NCBI GenBank assembly: GCA_963741625.1
Contig: CAVUIT010000014.1
Span: 650,528-714,527, forward strand
Length of the DNA: 64,000 nucleotides
DNA from: CAWBBA01 sp963741625
GTDB taxonomy: Bacteria > Desulfobacterota > Desulfomonilia > Desulfomonilales > Desulfomonilaceae
Direction: 5' to 3'
The notes under the pieces are model-generated. The model made no database searches. It was not told where the DNA came from and saw only the letters and a list, made by a program, of their open reading frames with translations. Position numbers and translations under genes: made by a program. Positions 37,116 to 45,154 of this stretch are shown here, one piece after another (position 1 is the stretch's first letter; every line of letters begins with the position of its first letter).

Positions 37116-37318
37116 GCCTCGTCCTCCTCAGGAGTGTTGAGTTCCCTGCTGAGAGCCGAGCTGGACATAAGGGCACACTCCAACACCTCCAAACTGCTGG
37201 ACGTCAGGAGGTCATCGCTGATGAGTGTTAGAATATCCCTTAGCACTCGCAGTTTCTCGTCGGGCAGGCTGTCAATTTGTCGCTGGATCTCTTTTCGGGT
37301 TGTGGAGGTTTGGATCAT
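37088..37318 (-). CDS. antitoxin of the MazF/PemK pair
   Basis: A 76-residue protein starting at ATG 37318 after GAGGGATAA. It overlaps the toxin gene by 28 bases, a typical coupled toxin-antitoxin layout. The N terminus (TSTTRKEIQRQIDSLPDEKL) is helical and resembles the antitoxins of PemK-type toxins that have a short helical domain; the C terminus (NTPEEDEAWRNFNEGM) is acidic, suited to binding the toxin. No AbrB or MetJ-like DNA-binding motif is clear. The identification rests mostly on context. Confidence 0.75.
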   Translation of the reverse strand: MIQTSTTRKEIQRQIDSLPDEKLRVLRDILTLISDDLLTSSSLEVLECALMSSSALSRELNTPEEDEAWRNFNEGM

Positions 37319-37387
37319 TATTTATCCCTCACTATTACTCTTAGCCCCTCTAATCTTCAGAGTCAACGTTCGGGCGTCTCAGACCTG

Positions 37388-37928
37388 TTAAGAACCGGGC
37401 ACAATGGTGAAATCGAGAACGTCAACTATGCTGAAGCCGTAGTAAAGATAAACCGAACCGCTCCCGACAAAATCTTCGGGACGATGGATGGTGAACTGAT
37501 AAGAGTAACTCCCTCGGCGGCTGGCAAGGTGCACGGTTTCCTCGGTACTGCCTGGAGCCGGGGAGCCTGATGACAAACTTCAGAGGCACGTCTGCGCCTG
37601 ATCCGTTGTAAGAGAATCGGACCATCAGGGTGAGACGTTCCCCGTAAAGGCCCGCGTTCAGAGTGCGGTTATTCCCCATGAATTGCCATTGATTATCTTT
37701 CAGCACAGCCGGACCGAGTTGCAGATCATAAATTGATACTCTGCCCGGCATTTCCCACGATAGTTCTCCTCGGTCCTTTTTGCCGCCCGCGTCTTGTGCT
37801 CTGGCTTCCTTCGCCGTAGAGGTTTGTGCACCGGCGAGTAGGAAACAAGCGGCCAATATCAGGGAGATGACAGGCATCCTCAGACGAGCGGCCCGAATTC
37901 TCTCGTTTGCACATGGTGCTGCAATCAT
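37388..37928 (-). pseudogene. exported hypothetical protein, frameshifted
   Basis: ATG 37928 overlaps the upstream stop codon (ATGA), so translation is coupled. A signal peptide (PVISLILAACFLLAGAQTS) leads an exported domain with beta-rich sequence (SIYDLQLGPAVLKDNQWQF; LTLMVRFSYNGSGADVPLK). The frame then breaks: removing one T from the TTT run at 37574-37576 joins it to SSGSPAPGSTEETVHLASRR and DVLDFTIVPGS, giving about 178 residues. It is probably a periplasmic protein. No family is recognised. The break is a +1 change, real or an error. Confidence 0.65.
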
Positions 37929-38254
37929 GCGCCCCACCATTTGGGAGTGATCGGTTTGGGGGTGACATTGGGGGCGCCAGAGCCGGTTACGGTACCCCAC
38001 GATCCCCTTTCGATGGGAGCCCCCGTGCGGTCGCTCATTTTCAGGCCACCTTGGGGCTCGGGACCTTGGCCGGCTGCTTCTCTTATTGCGCTGAGTATAT
38101 CAAAAGGTTGATCCTCGGGACCTCTTTGCAACGAGACCTCTGTCTCTTCCGTCGGCTTCTTCATCTTGGACCCGAGAAGGCCGAAAAGCCAAGAAAAGAC
38201 GATAATGAGTATCAAAGGGATCAGGCTGTAAAGAACGCTCTTGATATCATCCAT
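37925..38254 (-). CDS. membrane-anchored hypothetical protein
   Basis: A 109-residue protein with one N-terminal membrane segment (YSLIPLILIIVFSWLFGLLG, ~9-28) followed by a soluble tail rich in Pro, Gly and charged residues, ending PKPITPKWWGA. It is probably anchored in the inner membrane with the tail in the cytoplasm. Its stop overlaps the start of the exported protein downstream (ATGA), so the two work together. Function unknown. Confidence 0.7.
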   Translation of the reverse strand: MDDIKSVLYSLIPLILIIVFSWLFGLLGSKMKKPTEETEVSLQRGPEDQPFDILSAIREAAGQGPEPQGGLKMSDRTGAPIERGSWGTVTGSGAPNVTPKPITPKWWGA

Positions 38255-38485
38255 CGCAGTATCCCTCCGGACCGACGTATCAATTCTTTTTGTAATAATA
38301 ATGCCACAGAATCACCTTTCCTTCAATCCCATTCTACAGCCATGGGGCAGACTTCCGGGTAAGCCCCTGTGTATGGTGTGACTCCCTCTTTAGCCGGTCA
38401 TTCTCTAGGGTCTTGTCAATGCGCTGAGGTTTCAGGTATTGTCCGGTGGATCGAACTGGCTTAAGGATTCCGTCACGCGGGTAAA

Positions 38486-38561
38486 ATCCCCCCTGCCCCC
38501 CTTTATAAAGGGGGGACCTGTGCTTTTCCCCCTTTTCTAAAGGGGGATTTAGGGGGATTTT
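38486..38561. repeat. G/C-run palindromic repeat
   Basis: Contains CCCCCCTTTATAAAGGGGGG, then CCCCCTTTTCTAAAGGGGG and further G5 runs. It is a well-known type of dispersed repeat that gives spurious NPPLEKGE-type translations. It lies between convergent and divergent genes with no coding role. Confidence 0.65.
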
Positions 38562-38663
38562 GAAGGGCACAGAAAAGAGGTGCGCGGACAAAACGGCCTG
38601 CTTTTTCTAGATCTGTGAGTAAGGCGTGACTAACGATCAGCGAAAGAGGTTAACACGTTACGT

Positions 38664-39657
38664 ATGTCCAGCTTAATCGACACCATTTTGGCTGTTTATC
38701 CCAAACTCGTGTCTTGGAAATTCCGGGACCGCTTCGGCTCGCCGTTGCTTACTCAGCTCATGGCCTTAAAGGGTAACAGTGTTCAGTTCAAGGATTACAA
38801 AGTGTTTTTGAATCCAAGAGACAAAACAGCCACCGAGCTGTTTCTCATACACGTGAATTCCAGGGAGTGGATTTGGGAATCCTACGAGTTGAACCTGTTT
38901 GCCGAATCCATCTCAGCAAATGAAAGCCCTGTCGTCATCGATATGGGAGCAAATTACGGCGCGTACACGCTTTCCGCGTGCAGTCTTGCCCAGAAGGGTC
39001 TGGTCAAAAACATCGTCGCTGTTGAACCCAACAGAGAAACGTTTGCATGTTTGAAGAGGTCTGTCGAAGCCGGAGGATTCGGAAAATTTGCTCAGCTGGT
39101 AAATGCCGCGGTTTCGGATAATCATAATAGCGAATGTGACTTCTATGTCGACGAAAGATACTCCGCAATGAGCAAGAGCCTCGCGTGGCCTGATGTCTCT
39201 GACCCTGTCAAGCAGCCCGAAATCGTCTTATAAGGTCCGCTGCATAAGCATTGACGGTCTTTTGTCCGAAGCAAACATAGAAAAAACGAGTAAATTTGTG
39301 ATCAAGATCGATGTGGAAGGGAGCGAGCCTCTGGCTTTCCAGGGGATGAAGGCGACACTGGAATCTGCCGCCGGCTATCAAATATTTTTCGAGTTTCATC
39401 CGGACGCGTTAAAATCCTGCGGCCATGACCCGTTGAAATTGGCTCAGCACCTGTTTGAATTGCAACCGGACTTGATTGCGGAAATTCAACATGAAAAGAA
39501 ACTCAAAAGGATAAGTAGCCTCGCGGATTTCGAGAGCATAATCCACGAATGCCTGACCACCAAAGAGTTGTGGAAGGATTACACCAACATATTTCTTTCC
39601 AAGAATGCTGCATTGCCCGAGGAGATGCGCAGACTTCTGGGTCGGGAAACCGCTTGA
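38664..39657 (+). pseudogene. FkbM family methyltransferase, frameshifted
   Basis: ATG 38664 begins a protein with VVIDMGANYGAYTLSACSLA (SAM motif I) and VAVEPNRETFACLKRSV (motif II), typical of FkbM-type O-methyltransferases acting on sugars or polyketides. The first frame ends at 39233. Homology resumes one frame over with RCISIDGLL, then FVIKIDVEGSEPLAFQGM (the conserved KIDVEG/E motif), to 39657. Removing one T at ~39228 gives one reading frame of about 330 residues. It is a +1 frameshift. No glycan cluster is nearby. Confidence 0.8.
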
Positions 39658-39711
39658 TACCAATGCGCTTTCTGGCGTGCGACACGATTTGGCTTTCCAA
39701 CCGTAAACCTC

Positions 39712-39772
39712 GGTAGGGGCAGACCTGCGTGTCTGCCCGCTTTTTGGGCGCACGCGCAGGTGCGCGCCGTAG
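39712..39772. repeat. palindromic dispersed repeat
   Basis: 'GGGCAGACCTGCGTGTCTGCCC' and 'GGGCGCACGCGCAGGTGCGCGCC' form two adjacent hairpins. They lie between the FkbM remnant and the integron. There is no coding role. Confidence 0.5.
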
Positions 39773-40028
39773 AAGGCTATGTCACTTTCTTGAACGCGAA
39801 TTGGTATGAGAGGGGTGCCGCGATTTTGTGTCAGGGAACGGAAGAATGATTTGAGACAGACAGGGCTGTAAAGGATCTGGAAGTGCAGACGGAAATGAGA
39901 ACCGCGACGCCTTTACGGTTGGGTGGATACAGACTCACCGGAGATCCGCGATCACGAACTCCGGCGTGCTGCCTGAATTATTACAAGACGTACAAGCACC
40001 CGCAGCCACGGGACAATGGAATAGCAGG
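39773..40028. other. gene-free spacer left of the integron
   Basis: No gene with a recognisable motif. It may contain further eroded cassette sequence, but no attC fold was recognised here. Confidence 0.4.
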
Positions 40029-40095
40029 CGAACGCGTGGGTCACGCCCCGCCCTTTGGCGCGTCGCTGTGGACCCGCAGGTTAGTTTTTCACAAT
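40029..40095 (-). repeat. attC-like site after cassette E
   Basis: On the minus strand it reads ACTAAC, then GCGGGTC ... GACCC as stem arms, and ends in a GTTCGCC core-like motif. The complementarity is imperfect, so it is the weakest site of the set. Confidence 0.4.
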
Positions 40096-40110
40096 CTTAA
40101 TTGATCCACA

Positions 40111-40422
40111 CTATGGTAACGGCTTACGAGGTTGTCCATAAATCTGTTTGTAAATTTTCCAGCGCCGTTCCAAAGCAACCCCAATCCCGAGGCTAATGAT
40201 CGCTGTGATACATGGGATAAGTGCGATTATTTCTTGTTTCATGGTCAGATAAAAGATATATCCGTGATTGTTAACTTCATAGATTTGTCCTGCGTCACGA
40301 TCAGGTCTTATAGGAGCAACATTTTGGAAGTGGAAATAATAGAAGTATATAAATAAGATCCATGAGATGAGGCATAGGGCGCTCAATGAATTTAGAATAT
40401 TCTTTTTTATCCTGAATGTCAT
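40111..40422 (-). CDS. integron cassette E: small membrane protein
   Basis: A 103-residue protein. ATG 40422 is preceded by AAGGAGA. Two hydrophobic segments (LSALCLISWILFIYFYYFHF and IIALIPCITAIISLGIGVAL) flank a ~30-residue loop. The C terminus is basic (ERRWKIYKQIYGQPRK). It is a probable inner-membrane protein of unknown role, typical of cassette-borne hypothetical proteins. It has attC sites on both sides. Confidence 0.65.
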   Translation of the reverse strand: MTFRIKKNILNSLSALCLISWILFIYFYYFHFQNVAPIRPDRDAGQIYEVNNHGYIFYLTMKQEIIALIPCITAIISLGIGVALERRWKIYKQIYGQPRKPLP

Positions 40423-40467
40423 GGACAACAATCTCCTTTGTCCTTCTGCGTCTTTATTGGCATTCAA

Positions 40468-40527
40468 AACTAACGCTCCGGTTCAGCGGAGGCGCGTAGT
40501 GCCGTCCGCTGCAACCGGTTGTTGGGC
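40468..40527 (-). repeat. attC site between cassettes D and E
   Basis: Minus strand: R'' GCCCAAC (exact match to RYYYAAC), stem arms AACCGG...CAGCGGA pairing with TCCGCTGAACCGG, and R' GTTAGTT. About 60 nt long with the expected fold. Confidence 0.7.
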
Positions 40528-40587
40528 GGTAGATGACTGTACCACTCAGGTCAGTGAGCCGTTACCTGGCACCCCGGACTGGATCGC

Positions 40588-41205
40588 CTAGACAAATTCC
40601 GCTTCGTCCGCCAAGTGCTGCCGCAGGGTTTCCGCCAATGGCGCGCTGCGGGCGTGCTCCCGCCAGAAGGCCTCCAGGGCGGCCTCCACGCGCGCTGAGT
40701 CCAGACTGTCCGGATCGTGATCGCGTTTGAACTCGAGATAGGCCATGATCGCGCTCGCTTCTTCGCGGGTGAAGATCGACAGGCGATAGCACGCATAATC
40801 GCTAACGGTCATGGCGCCATAGCGTCGCGGGTTGATCAGCACGGACTTCCCACTCTTGCGGACGAAAACCCGGCCCCCGGCTGGTACCGTCACGCTGAAC
40901 TCGAAAAAGCCATGCGTCAAATGGAACACCGGGTCGGCCGTCTGGAGTTGATCATTCAGGTCCGCGAGCAAATAGGCCGGGAGGAAGAACCGGAAACCGG
41001 CTTCGGAGAAGAAGCTGAGGGCGGAGGCATGGGCTTCCAGGAAGGTGGCTTCAACGGTTTGCCAGTTCGTCTGATCCCGAAACGGAGCCACTTCGTCATA
41101 CGGCTCCGTGCCTTCGAAACTGCCCTGGAGGAAGCCTTCGCCCGGAAACTCCAGTGCCTGAAAGGCCGCGTGGATTTGCTCCATCACCGTGTGTTTGTCG
41201 CTCAT
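40588..41205 (-). CDS. integron cassette D: DUF6714-like protein
   Basis: A 205-residue soluble protein starting at ATG 41205 after AGGATGAG. Features are HAAFQALEFPGEGFLQGSFE near the start, then ALSFFSEAGFRFFLPAYLLA (~85-105), and YACYRLSIFTREEASAIMAY (~150). These resemble the uncharacterised DUF6714 family, often found as isolated genes in accessory DNA. No catalytic residues are obvious. attC sites lie before and after it. The G+C content appears higher than in cassettes C and E, which supports independent origins. Confidence 0.7.
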   Translation of the reverse strand: MSDKHTVMEQIHAAFQALEFPGEGFLQGSFEGTEPYDEVAPFRDQTNWQTVEATFLEAHASALSFFSEAGFRFFLPAYLLADLNDQLQTADPVFHLTHGFFEFSVTVPAGGRVFVRKSGKSVLINPRRYGAMTVSDYACYRLSIFTREEASAIMAYLEFKRDHDPDSLDSARVEAALEAFWREHARSAPLAETLRQHLADEAEFV

Positions 41206-41227
41206 CTCATCCTATCTTCCACCCGCC

Positions 41228-41307
41228 GCCTAACGTGGAGCTAAGGGGCGAGCGGAGGCGGCGCGAAGCGCCGACGTAGCGAGTCCCTCTCGAAGCGATT
41301 CTTAGGC
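41228..41307 (-). repeat. attC site between cassettes C and D
   Basis: Minus strand: begins GCCTAAG (R'', including the TAA stop of gene C), forms a long G+C-rich stem-loop (GGCGCTTCGCGCC at the tip), then CTTAGCTCCAC and R' GTTAGGC. About 80 nt. It is the clearest site in the array. Confidence 0.8.
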
Positions 41308-41838
41308 ATCTTGCTGCCACTCCGGGCGGAAAAACAATTGGGGAGCTTCTGCTAAAACATTTACTTCGTAACTATATGATTTCGACTCATTGAACTTATT
41401 TTCGATGGATGTGGTATGCAGAACGAAGGAAAGCTCGATACGATTCTTCTTGTAGCGAGCCTCTCTTATTTTCTTAACGCCCGTTTCATTTACGCTTCCA
41501 GCGGGCATCCGAATGCCGACGCCCTGAGGGGCAAGTAACATCCATTCCTTCATGTCTGGTGTTTCGTATGTCTCATCACCGATGTGTAACCGTATTTTTG
41601 TAAGCTTGAATAGGCATGGGTGGGGCCCGACATTTCTTGGAACAATGCTTGCCACGCAGCCCAAACTTTCTTGCATTTTTTCTGCATCCACAACTGGCAC
41701 GACATAAGGACGATATTTTGCAGAGAATTCTCGCTTAAGAAACCACAGAGTAACTCCCGCGAGAATAACTGCACCGAGGGCCGTTACGGCAGTAACGCCG
41801 TTTGCGTAGTCCGTTGAGAATGTTTTAAGCCAATCCAT
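41302..41838 (-). CDS. integron cassette C: membrane-anchored hypothetical protein
   Basis: A 178-residue protein. One membrane segment (GVTAVTALGAVILAGVTLWF, ~14-33) is followed by a soluble domain with beta-rich sequence (YRPYVVPVVDAEKMQESLG; LHIGDETYETPDMKEW). The start lies only 12 bases after the core site, with no clear ribosome site, as is common in cassettes. The stop codon is inside attC. Function unknown; such single-pass proteins are frequent in integron cassettes. Confidence 0.7.
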   Translation of the reverse strand: MDWLKTFSTDYANGVTAVTALGAVILAGVTLWFLKREFSAKYRPYVVPVVDAEKMQESLGCVASIVPRNVGPHPCLFKLTKIRLHIGDETYETPDMKEWMLLAPQGVGIRMPAGSVNETGVKKIREARYKKNRIELSFVLHTTSIENKFNESKSYSYEVNVLAEAPQLFFRPEWQQDA

Positions 41839-41850
41839 TTATGTGTGCCT

Positions 41851-41941
41851 AACAATGATTAGATTGATCCGCATAAGATGCGGAATCTTGGTTTTCTGGC
41901 CGCATAACACACGATTCGAGTGATTGCCAAACTCGCGCTAA
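41851..41941 (-). repeat. duplicated attI-like unit, internal copy
   Basis: 91 bases matching 43207-43298 with only a few differences. This copy is bounded exactly by integron core sites: R' of the preceding attC on one side and a GTTAGGC on the other. It contains CCGCATAAGATGCGG and CGAGTNNNNNNNNNACTCG palindromes. Confidence 0.75.
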
Positions 41942-42004
41942 CGTTGAAGTTGAGCCGCGGACCGAGGCTTGCCGAGGGACATCGGCTCGACCGACTGGTC
42001 AGGC
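41936..42004 (-). repeat. attC site after cassette B
   Basis: Minus strand: starts GCCTGAC at the end of gene B, with stem arms GTCGAGCCG and CGGCTCAAC, then TTCAAC and R' GTTAGCG. The TTCAACGTTAG end is typical of many attC sites. Confidence 0.7.
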
Positions 42005-42484
42005 TTTGTTCTGCAATCGGCGATGAACCTCAGCAATGACATGATCAATGAGTTCCTTCGCTTCTTCGTACGTCACCTGGTGATGTGGCGGCCCGACTAG
42101 ACCATTGTCGTGCTCGATCGGAATTATGTCGTCAATGCCTCGTTCTGTCGGCATCACGTAGCGACCGCGCCAGGAGATATATGCAGACAACGCTTGGGCG
42201 ACCTCCGTCTGCTGCTTGGACAGCGACAAGCCGGCTGCGGGTGCCAGCGCCACTAAGTTGTGGCTATAGAAGGTCTTATGCAGGGCCTTCTCAACCGCGG
42301 TAGTCGGTTTACGAACCACCAGATCGCGTGTATGCGCGTTCTCGACTAGTAGAGCCTTCAACATCACTTCAATACCCATGCCGGCCAACATGAGAGCCTG
42401 ATCTCTCATGTCGAATTGCATCAATCCATTGACTGACGCCGCTGCCACTGCCTCAAACGCGTGAACTAGATTCTCACCTTTCAT
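41999..42484 (-). CDS. integron cassette B: HEPN-like protein
   Basis: A 161-residue all-helical protein. DQALMLAGMGIEVMLKALLV (~28-47), then HNLVALAPAAGLSLS (~75-90) and SAYISWRGRYVMPTE (~105-118) follow the pattern of HEPN-type or AbiV-like proteins, which include RNases used in toxin-antitoxin and phage defence. The RxxxxH catalytic motif of classical HEPN RNases is not evident, so activity is uncertain. attC sites lie on both sides. A defence role would be typical for cassette genes but is only inferred. Confidence 0.6.
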   Translation of the reverse strand: MKGENLVHAFEAVAAASVNGLMQFDMRDQALMLAGMGIEVMLKALLVENAHTRDLVVRKPTTAVEKALHKTFYSHNLVALAPAAGLSLSKQQTEVAQALSAYISWRGRYVMPTERGIDDIIPIEHDNGLVGPPHHQVTYEEAKELIDHVIAEVHRRLQNKA

Positions 42485-42586
42485 CGCCCAGGCACGCGGG
42501 CATTGCGTAAATGTCGCGCCAGTAGTTGAGCCAAAAGGGCTTATTGGGTTGGTATGGTGAACTCATGGTGTACGCCGTGGCTCAAG

Positions 42587-42658
42587 GCCTAACGTTGCGC
42601 CTCAGCGGTAGCCGGAAGCGAAGCTGAAGGCCACCCGGCTGCAGGCGCTGGTTCGGGC
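42587..42658 (-). repeat. attC site between cassettes A and B
   Basis: Minus strand: R'' CCCGAAC, arm CAGCGCCT, a stem-loop, complementary arm AGGCGCA, R' GTTAGGC. About 72 nt with good arm complementarity. Confidence 0.8.
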
Positions 42659-42661
42659 TTC

Positions 42662-43185
42662 CTACTTCCTCAGCAGCATGAGATCAAAGAGATCGGCCCC
42701 GGCCGCCGCCTTGACGGCCGTTCGTTTCTCGGTCATTTCCGATAGAACGTCCTTTAGTCGGTGGATTGTGATTCCGGCTTGTCTCAAGAGATCCAGTTCC
42801 TCCTCGTGTTTGACGCTCCCGACCACAAGTTCCCTTGACCATGAACCTGGAAAAGGGAGTTCCTCAACTGCACCTTACGAGGCTGGTTGAATTTGGCCTC
42901 TATCCATTCATGCACGCCTTGCGTCAACTGCGCCACATCTCGCCTCTTCGTGTTGTGAGGGCCGATGCCGGTCTGCTTCCGGATGGCCGCGGGTACCTTT
43001 GTGATGTAGGAGATTGCGTTGATCGAGACTTGGACCTCGATATGCCGGCACTCGTACTTGCAGTCGGGGAGTGGCCGGATTGCCAAGATGTCGATTTCAT
43101 CCACTCCGACTTTGATTCCACGAATGGTGAAGTAGCCATTCCGGTTCAACCACTCTTCGACAACTTCCTCACCAAGTAGAGACAT
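42662..43185 (-). pseudogene. integron cassette A: nuclease-like protein, frameshifted
   Basis: ATG 43185 follows AGGAATAACC. GEEVVEEWLNRNGYFTIRGI, then VDEIDILAI and CRHIEVQVSI, match the order of a PD-(D/E)XK nuclease core (Glu, Asp, ExQ). The first frame stops at 42784. Homology continues one frame over as ELVVGSVKHEEELDLLRQAG, then ITIHRLKDVLSEM and DLFDLMLLRK, to a TAG at 42662. Restoring one G to the GGG run at 42832-42834 yields about 175 residues. It is a -1 change. This is the first cassette after the integrase remnant. Confidence 0.7.
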
Positions 43186-43206
43186 GGTTATTCCTGTTTA
43201 TGCTTG

Positions 43207-43298
43207 AACAATGATTAGATTGATCCGCATAAGATGCGGAGTCTTGGTTTTCTGTCCTCATAACACACGATTCGAGTGATTGCCAAACTCGCTGCTAA
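43207..43298 (-). repeat. attI-like unit next to the integrase remnant
   Basis: The integrase-proximal copy of the 91-base repeat. It ends in ATTGTTCAAGC immediately before cassette A, where the cassette joins, as expected for an attI site. On its other side it runs into the region downstream of the integrase stop rather than an attC. Confidence 0.65.
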
Positions 43299-43385
43299 GA
43301 CCTTTATATCCCGTTGGTCTCGTTCTGTACGGCGGTTTATCATGGCATCTTATGCGGATCGGCATAACAACCTCCCTGGATTAGC

Positions 43386-43682
43386 TCAAAGCCCATCCAC
43401 CGGGCTGCGAACGCCCGACGGGCCGCGGTCGAGAACGTGGGTATAGACCATCGTGGTTTTAACATCCTTGTGTCCGGGAGAGTTCTGGACCGTTCGGACG
43501 TCATGGCCGCCCCCCATCTTGTGCCGGATTGCACATGGCTGTACCCGGCTCGTGCATGAACTTCCCCTCCTTACCGATATAAACCGACTGAAACCCTCCA
43601 GGCAAAAAGACCTTAATTTCAGGTAGGTCGGAGCATATCTCGCCGTGGTGGCCCAGTCAAGCGTGCAGCGGGTAGTAACCAC
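43386..43682 (-). pseudogene. intI: integron integrase (IntI) C-terminal remnant
   Basis: The last ~40 residues read GGHDVRTVQNSPGHKDVKTT, then MVYTHVLDRGPSGVRSPVDG and L. This is the diagnostic IntI tail, with the GHKDVKTT box II His and the YTHVL nucleophile Tyr followed by RGP.GVRSP.DGL. Upstream, the HxLRHS box is degenerate and out of frame, and the N-terminal two thirds are missing. The gene is dead. It ends on the side facing the cassettes and shares their strand. Confidence 0.75.
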
Positions 43683-43735
43683 TCAGTTACGCGGGGGATC
43701 GCTGGTCATGTGTCATTGCGAGGAGTGATGGGTGG

Positions 43736-43852
43736 GACAGGCTTCCAGCCTGTCTGTTAGGGATGACCGGCAAGATGCCGGTCCCACCAGTAATCTCAGC
43801 TTTGGCGGTGCGAGAGATTGCTTCGCTGCGCTCGCAATGACAGTCTTTAGCC
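43736..43852. repeat. cluster of palindromic dispersed repeats
   Basis: GGGACAGGCTTCCAGCCTGTC, then GACCGGCAAGATGCCGGTC and a GAGATTGCTTCGCTGCGC type repeat. A translated frame through it (CHCERSEAIS, GGTGILPV) is a known artefact of such repeats. No gene. Confidence 0.65.
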
Positions 43853-43955
43853 ACGGAGACCTGAGAGCTTACCAGCGGGTAGTGGTTATTGCCTGATTCT
43901 CTGACACAAAATGGCCGCACCCGCCTGACAGACAGTCGCTATGGGCTCTTGTGGC

Positions 43956-44891
43956 TCAGAACTGCACTTCTCCCCTAGCCCGCAATTCGAGCGGTGTGAG
44001 GCTGCTGTAAATAAACTCGTTCAGAGGAACAGGCACTCCCCCCTCGCGTCCTAAACGCACCACCGCTCCGTTTTGGGACGACAGCTCAGAAGGCCGCCCT
44101 TCCATGATGTCCCGTTGCATGGAAGCCGTAGTTTGTGGCGGCAGTCCGTCGATCACTGCCATGGTCGCGCTGACCGCGTCATCTTTCAGATTGATTTTGC
44201 GGGCTTTTGCAACTGCGGCAATCTCCTTCACGGCTTCTTCAAGCATCTGTCTCGTTTCAGGCAAGGTGCGCATAACGCCTGCGGGAGCGCGGGTCACCGC
44301 TCCGACTCCGCTCAATGACGCTATGAAAAGGAATTTCCCCCACATGGCTGCATGTATATCAGGAGGCATTTCCGCGGTCACCCCAGCCTTCGAAAAGGCA
44401 TCGAGGAGTCGGTGCCCGCGTTCGCTGGGACGATTGTCCAATTCGCCGAAAGCGACATAGGGTTTCATGCCACCGTGTTTAATACGTCCCGGACCCACGA
44501 TGAAGCTGACTATGTAGCAAAAACCGCCGAATACATGTTCCTTGCCCAAAACGGCCGCCAGTTGCGACGGGGCTTCCACACCGTTTTGAAGCGGTACCAC
44601 AAAGGTTGCGGGCCCTATCAGTGGGCGCATGGCCTCCGCAGCCTGCCCCACCTGCCAAGCCTTCACCCCCAATATGACCGCATCGACCGGCCCCACTTCC
44701 TGCGGATCTTCGGCAGCCTGCGCGGGGAATACGGTGAAATCACCATCCGGGCTATCCACGCGGAGACCATCGGCGCGAAGGGCTCTGAGATGTTCGCCAC
44801 GAGCTATAAAAACAACATCTTCTCCGGCGTGCGCGAGCCGGCCCCCGAAATAGCCGCCCACGCCTCCAGTTCCAAAGACCGCGATCCGCAT
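43956..44891 (-). CDS. panE: 2-dehydropantoate 2-reductase family protein
   Basis: A 311-residue protein from ATG 44891 (MRIAVFGTGGVGGYFGG). The N-terminal Rossmann fold (GTGGVGGYFGGRLA) binds NADPH. Family landmarks VPLQNGVEAPSQLA, a KFLFIASLSGVGAVTRAPAG helix with the catalytic Lys (WGKF), and ASMQRDIMEGRPSELSSQNG are all present. PanE reduces ketopantoate to pantoate in pantothenate and coenzyme A synthesis; some paralogues act on other 2-oxo acids. No other pantothenate genes are nearby. It is intact and of typical length. Confidence 0.92.
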   Translation of the reverse strand: MRIAVFGTGGVGGYFGGRLAHAGEDVVFIARGEHLRALRADGLRVDSPDGDFTVFPAQAAEDPQEVGPVDAVILGVKAWQVGQAAEAMRPLIGPATFVVPLQNGVEAPSQLAAVLGKEHVFGGFCYIVSFIVGPGRIKHGGMKPYVAFGELDNRPSERGHRLLDAFSKAGVTAEMPPDIHAAMWGKFLFIASLSGVGAVTRAPAGVMRTLPETRQMLEEAVKEIAAVAKARKINLKDDAVSATMAVIDGLPPQTTASMQRDIMEGRPSELSSQNGAVVRLGREGGVPVPLNEFIYSSLTPLELRARGEVQF

Positions 44892-44963
44892 AAGATGCCC
44901 CACTTCAAGATCCGTTTGATACTAATTCGCATTCCGTCAGGGAACTCTGAGATGCGAAAAGTT

Positions 44964-45039
44964 CGTCATTCCCGCGCAGGTGGGAATCCAGTCTTGCTCG
45001 CTATAACCCTTCTGGATTCCCGCCTGCGCGGGAATGACA
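44964..45039. repeat. REP-type palindrome pair
   Basis: Two inverted copies of the GTCATTCCCGCGCAGG / TGGATTCCCGCCTGCGCG element separated by ~20 bases. Same family as 15431-15462. Confidence 0.75.
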
Positions 45040-45154
45040 GGTTAGCGGATTCTCATGCTTCTTCGACGCTATGTTACTCATTTAAACGCACATTCGTATG
45101 AAATATTGATTCGTTGGTTGCCGCACCCCGCGATGGCTGATCAGGGCCGCTTCT

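Larger units (their letters stand above)
40029..43682 (-). mobile_element. chromosomal integron with five cassettes and decayed integrase
   Basis: Five single genes in the same orientation (minus strand) are each followed by a hairpin-forming site with integron-type core motifs (R'' such as GCCCAAC, R' such as GTTAGGC). Upstream of the first cassette lies the tail of an IntI-type integrase. The cassette genes are unrelated functional types with separate sites, as expected for cassettes rather than an operon. Gene C stops inside its own attC. The integrase is on the same strand as the cassettes, as in the inverted-integrase integrons of some spirochaetes and planctomycetes. With intI broken, the array is probably frozen. 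Confidence 0.75.

Noticed and set aside
38334..38591. 85-codon frame on the minus strand
   Set aside because: Runs through the G/C-run palindromic repeat; NPPLEKGE-type peptides are typical repeat artefacts.
39883..40104. 73-codon plus-strand frame beside the integron
   Set aside because: No ribosome site or motif, and it overlaps the attC-like site on the other strand.
43687..43920. 77-codon frame on the minus strand
   Set aside because: It is the translation of dispersed palindromic repeats, a known artefact.
43346..44899. Shared 'gatccgcataagatgc' phrase near the integron and at the panE start
   Set aside because: At panE it is explained by the coding of MRIA; only ~16 bases match, so it may be chance.
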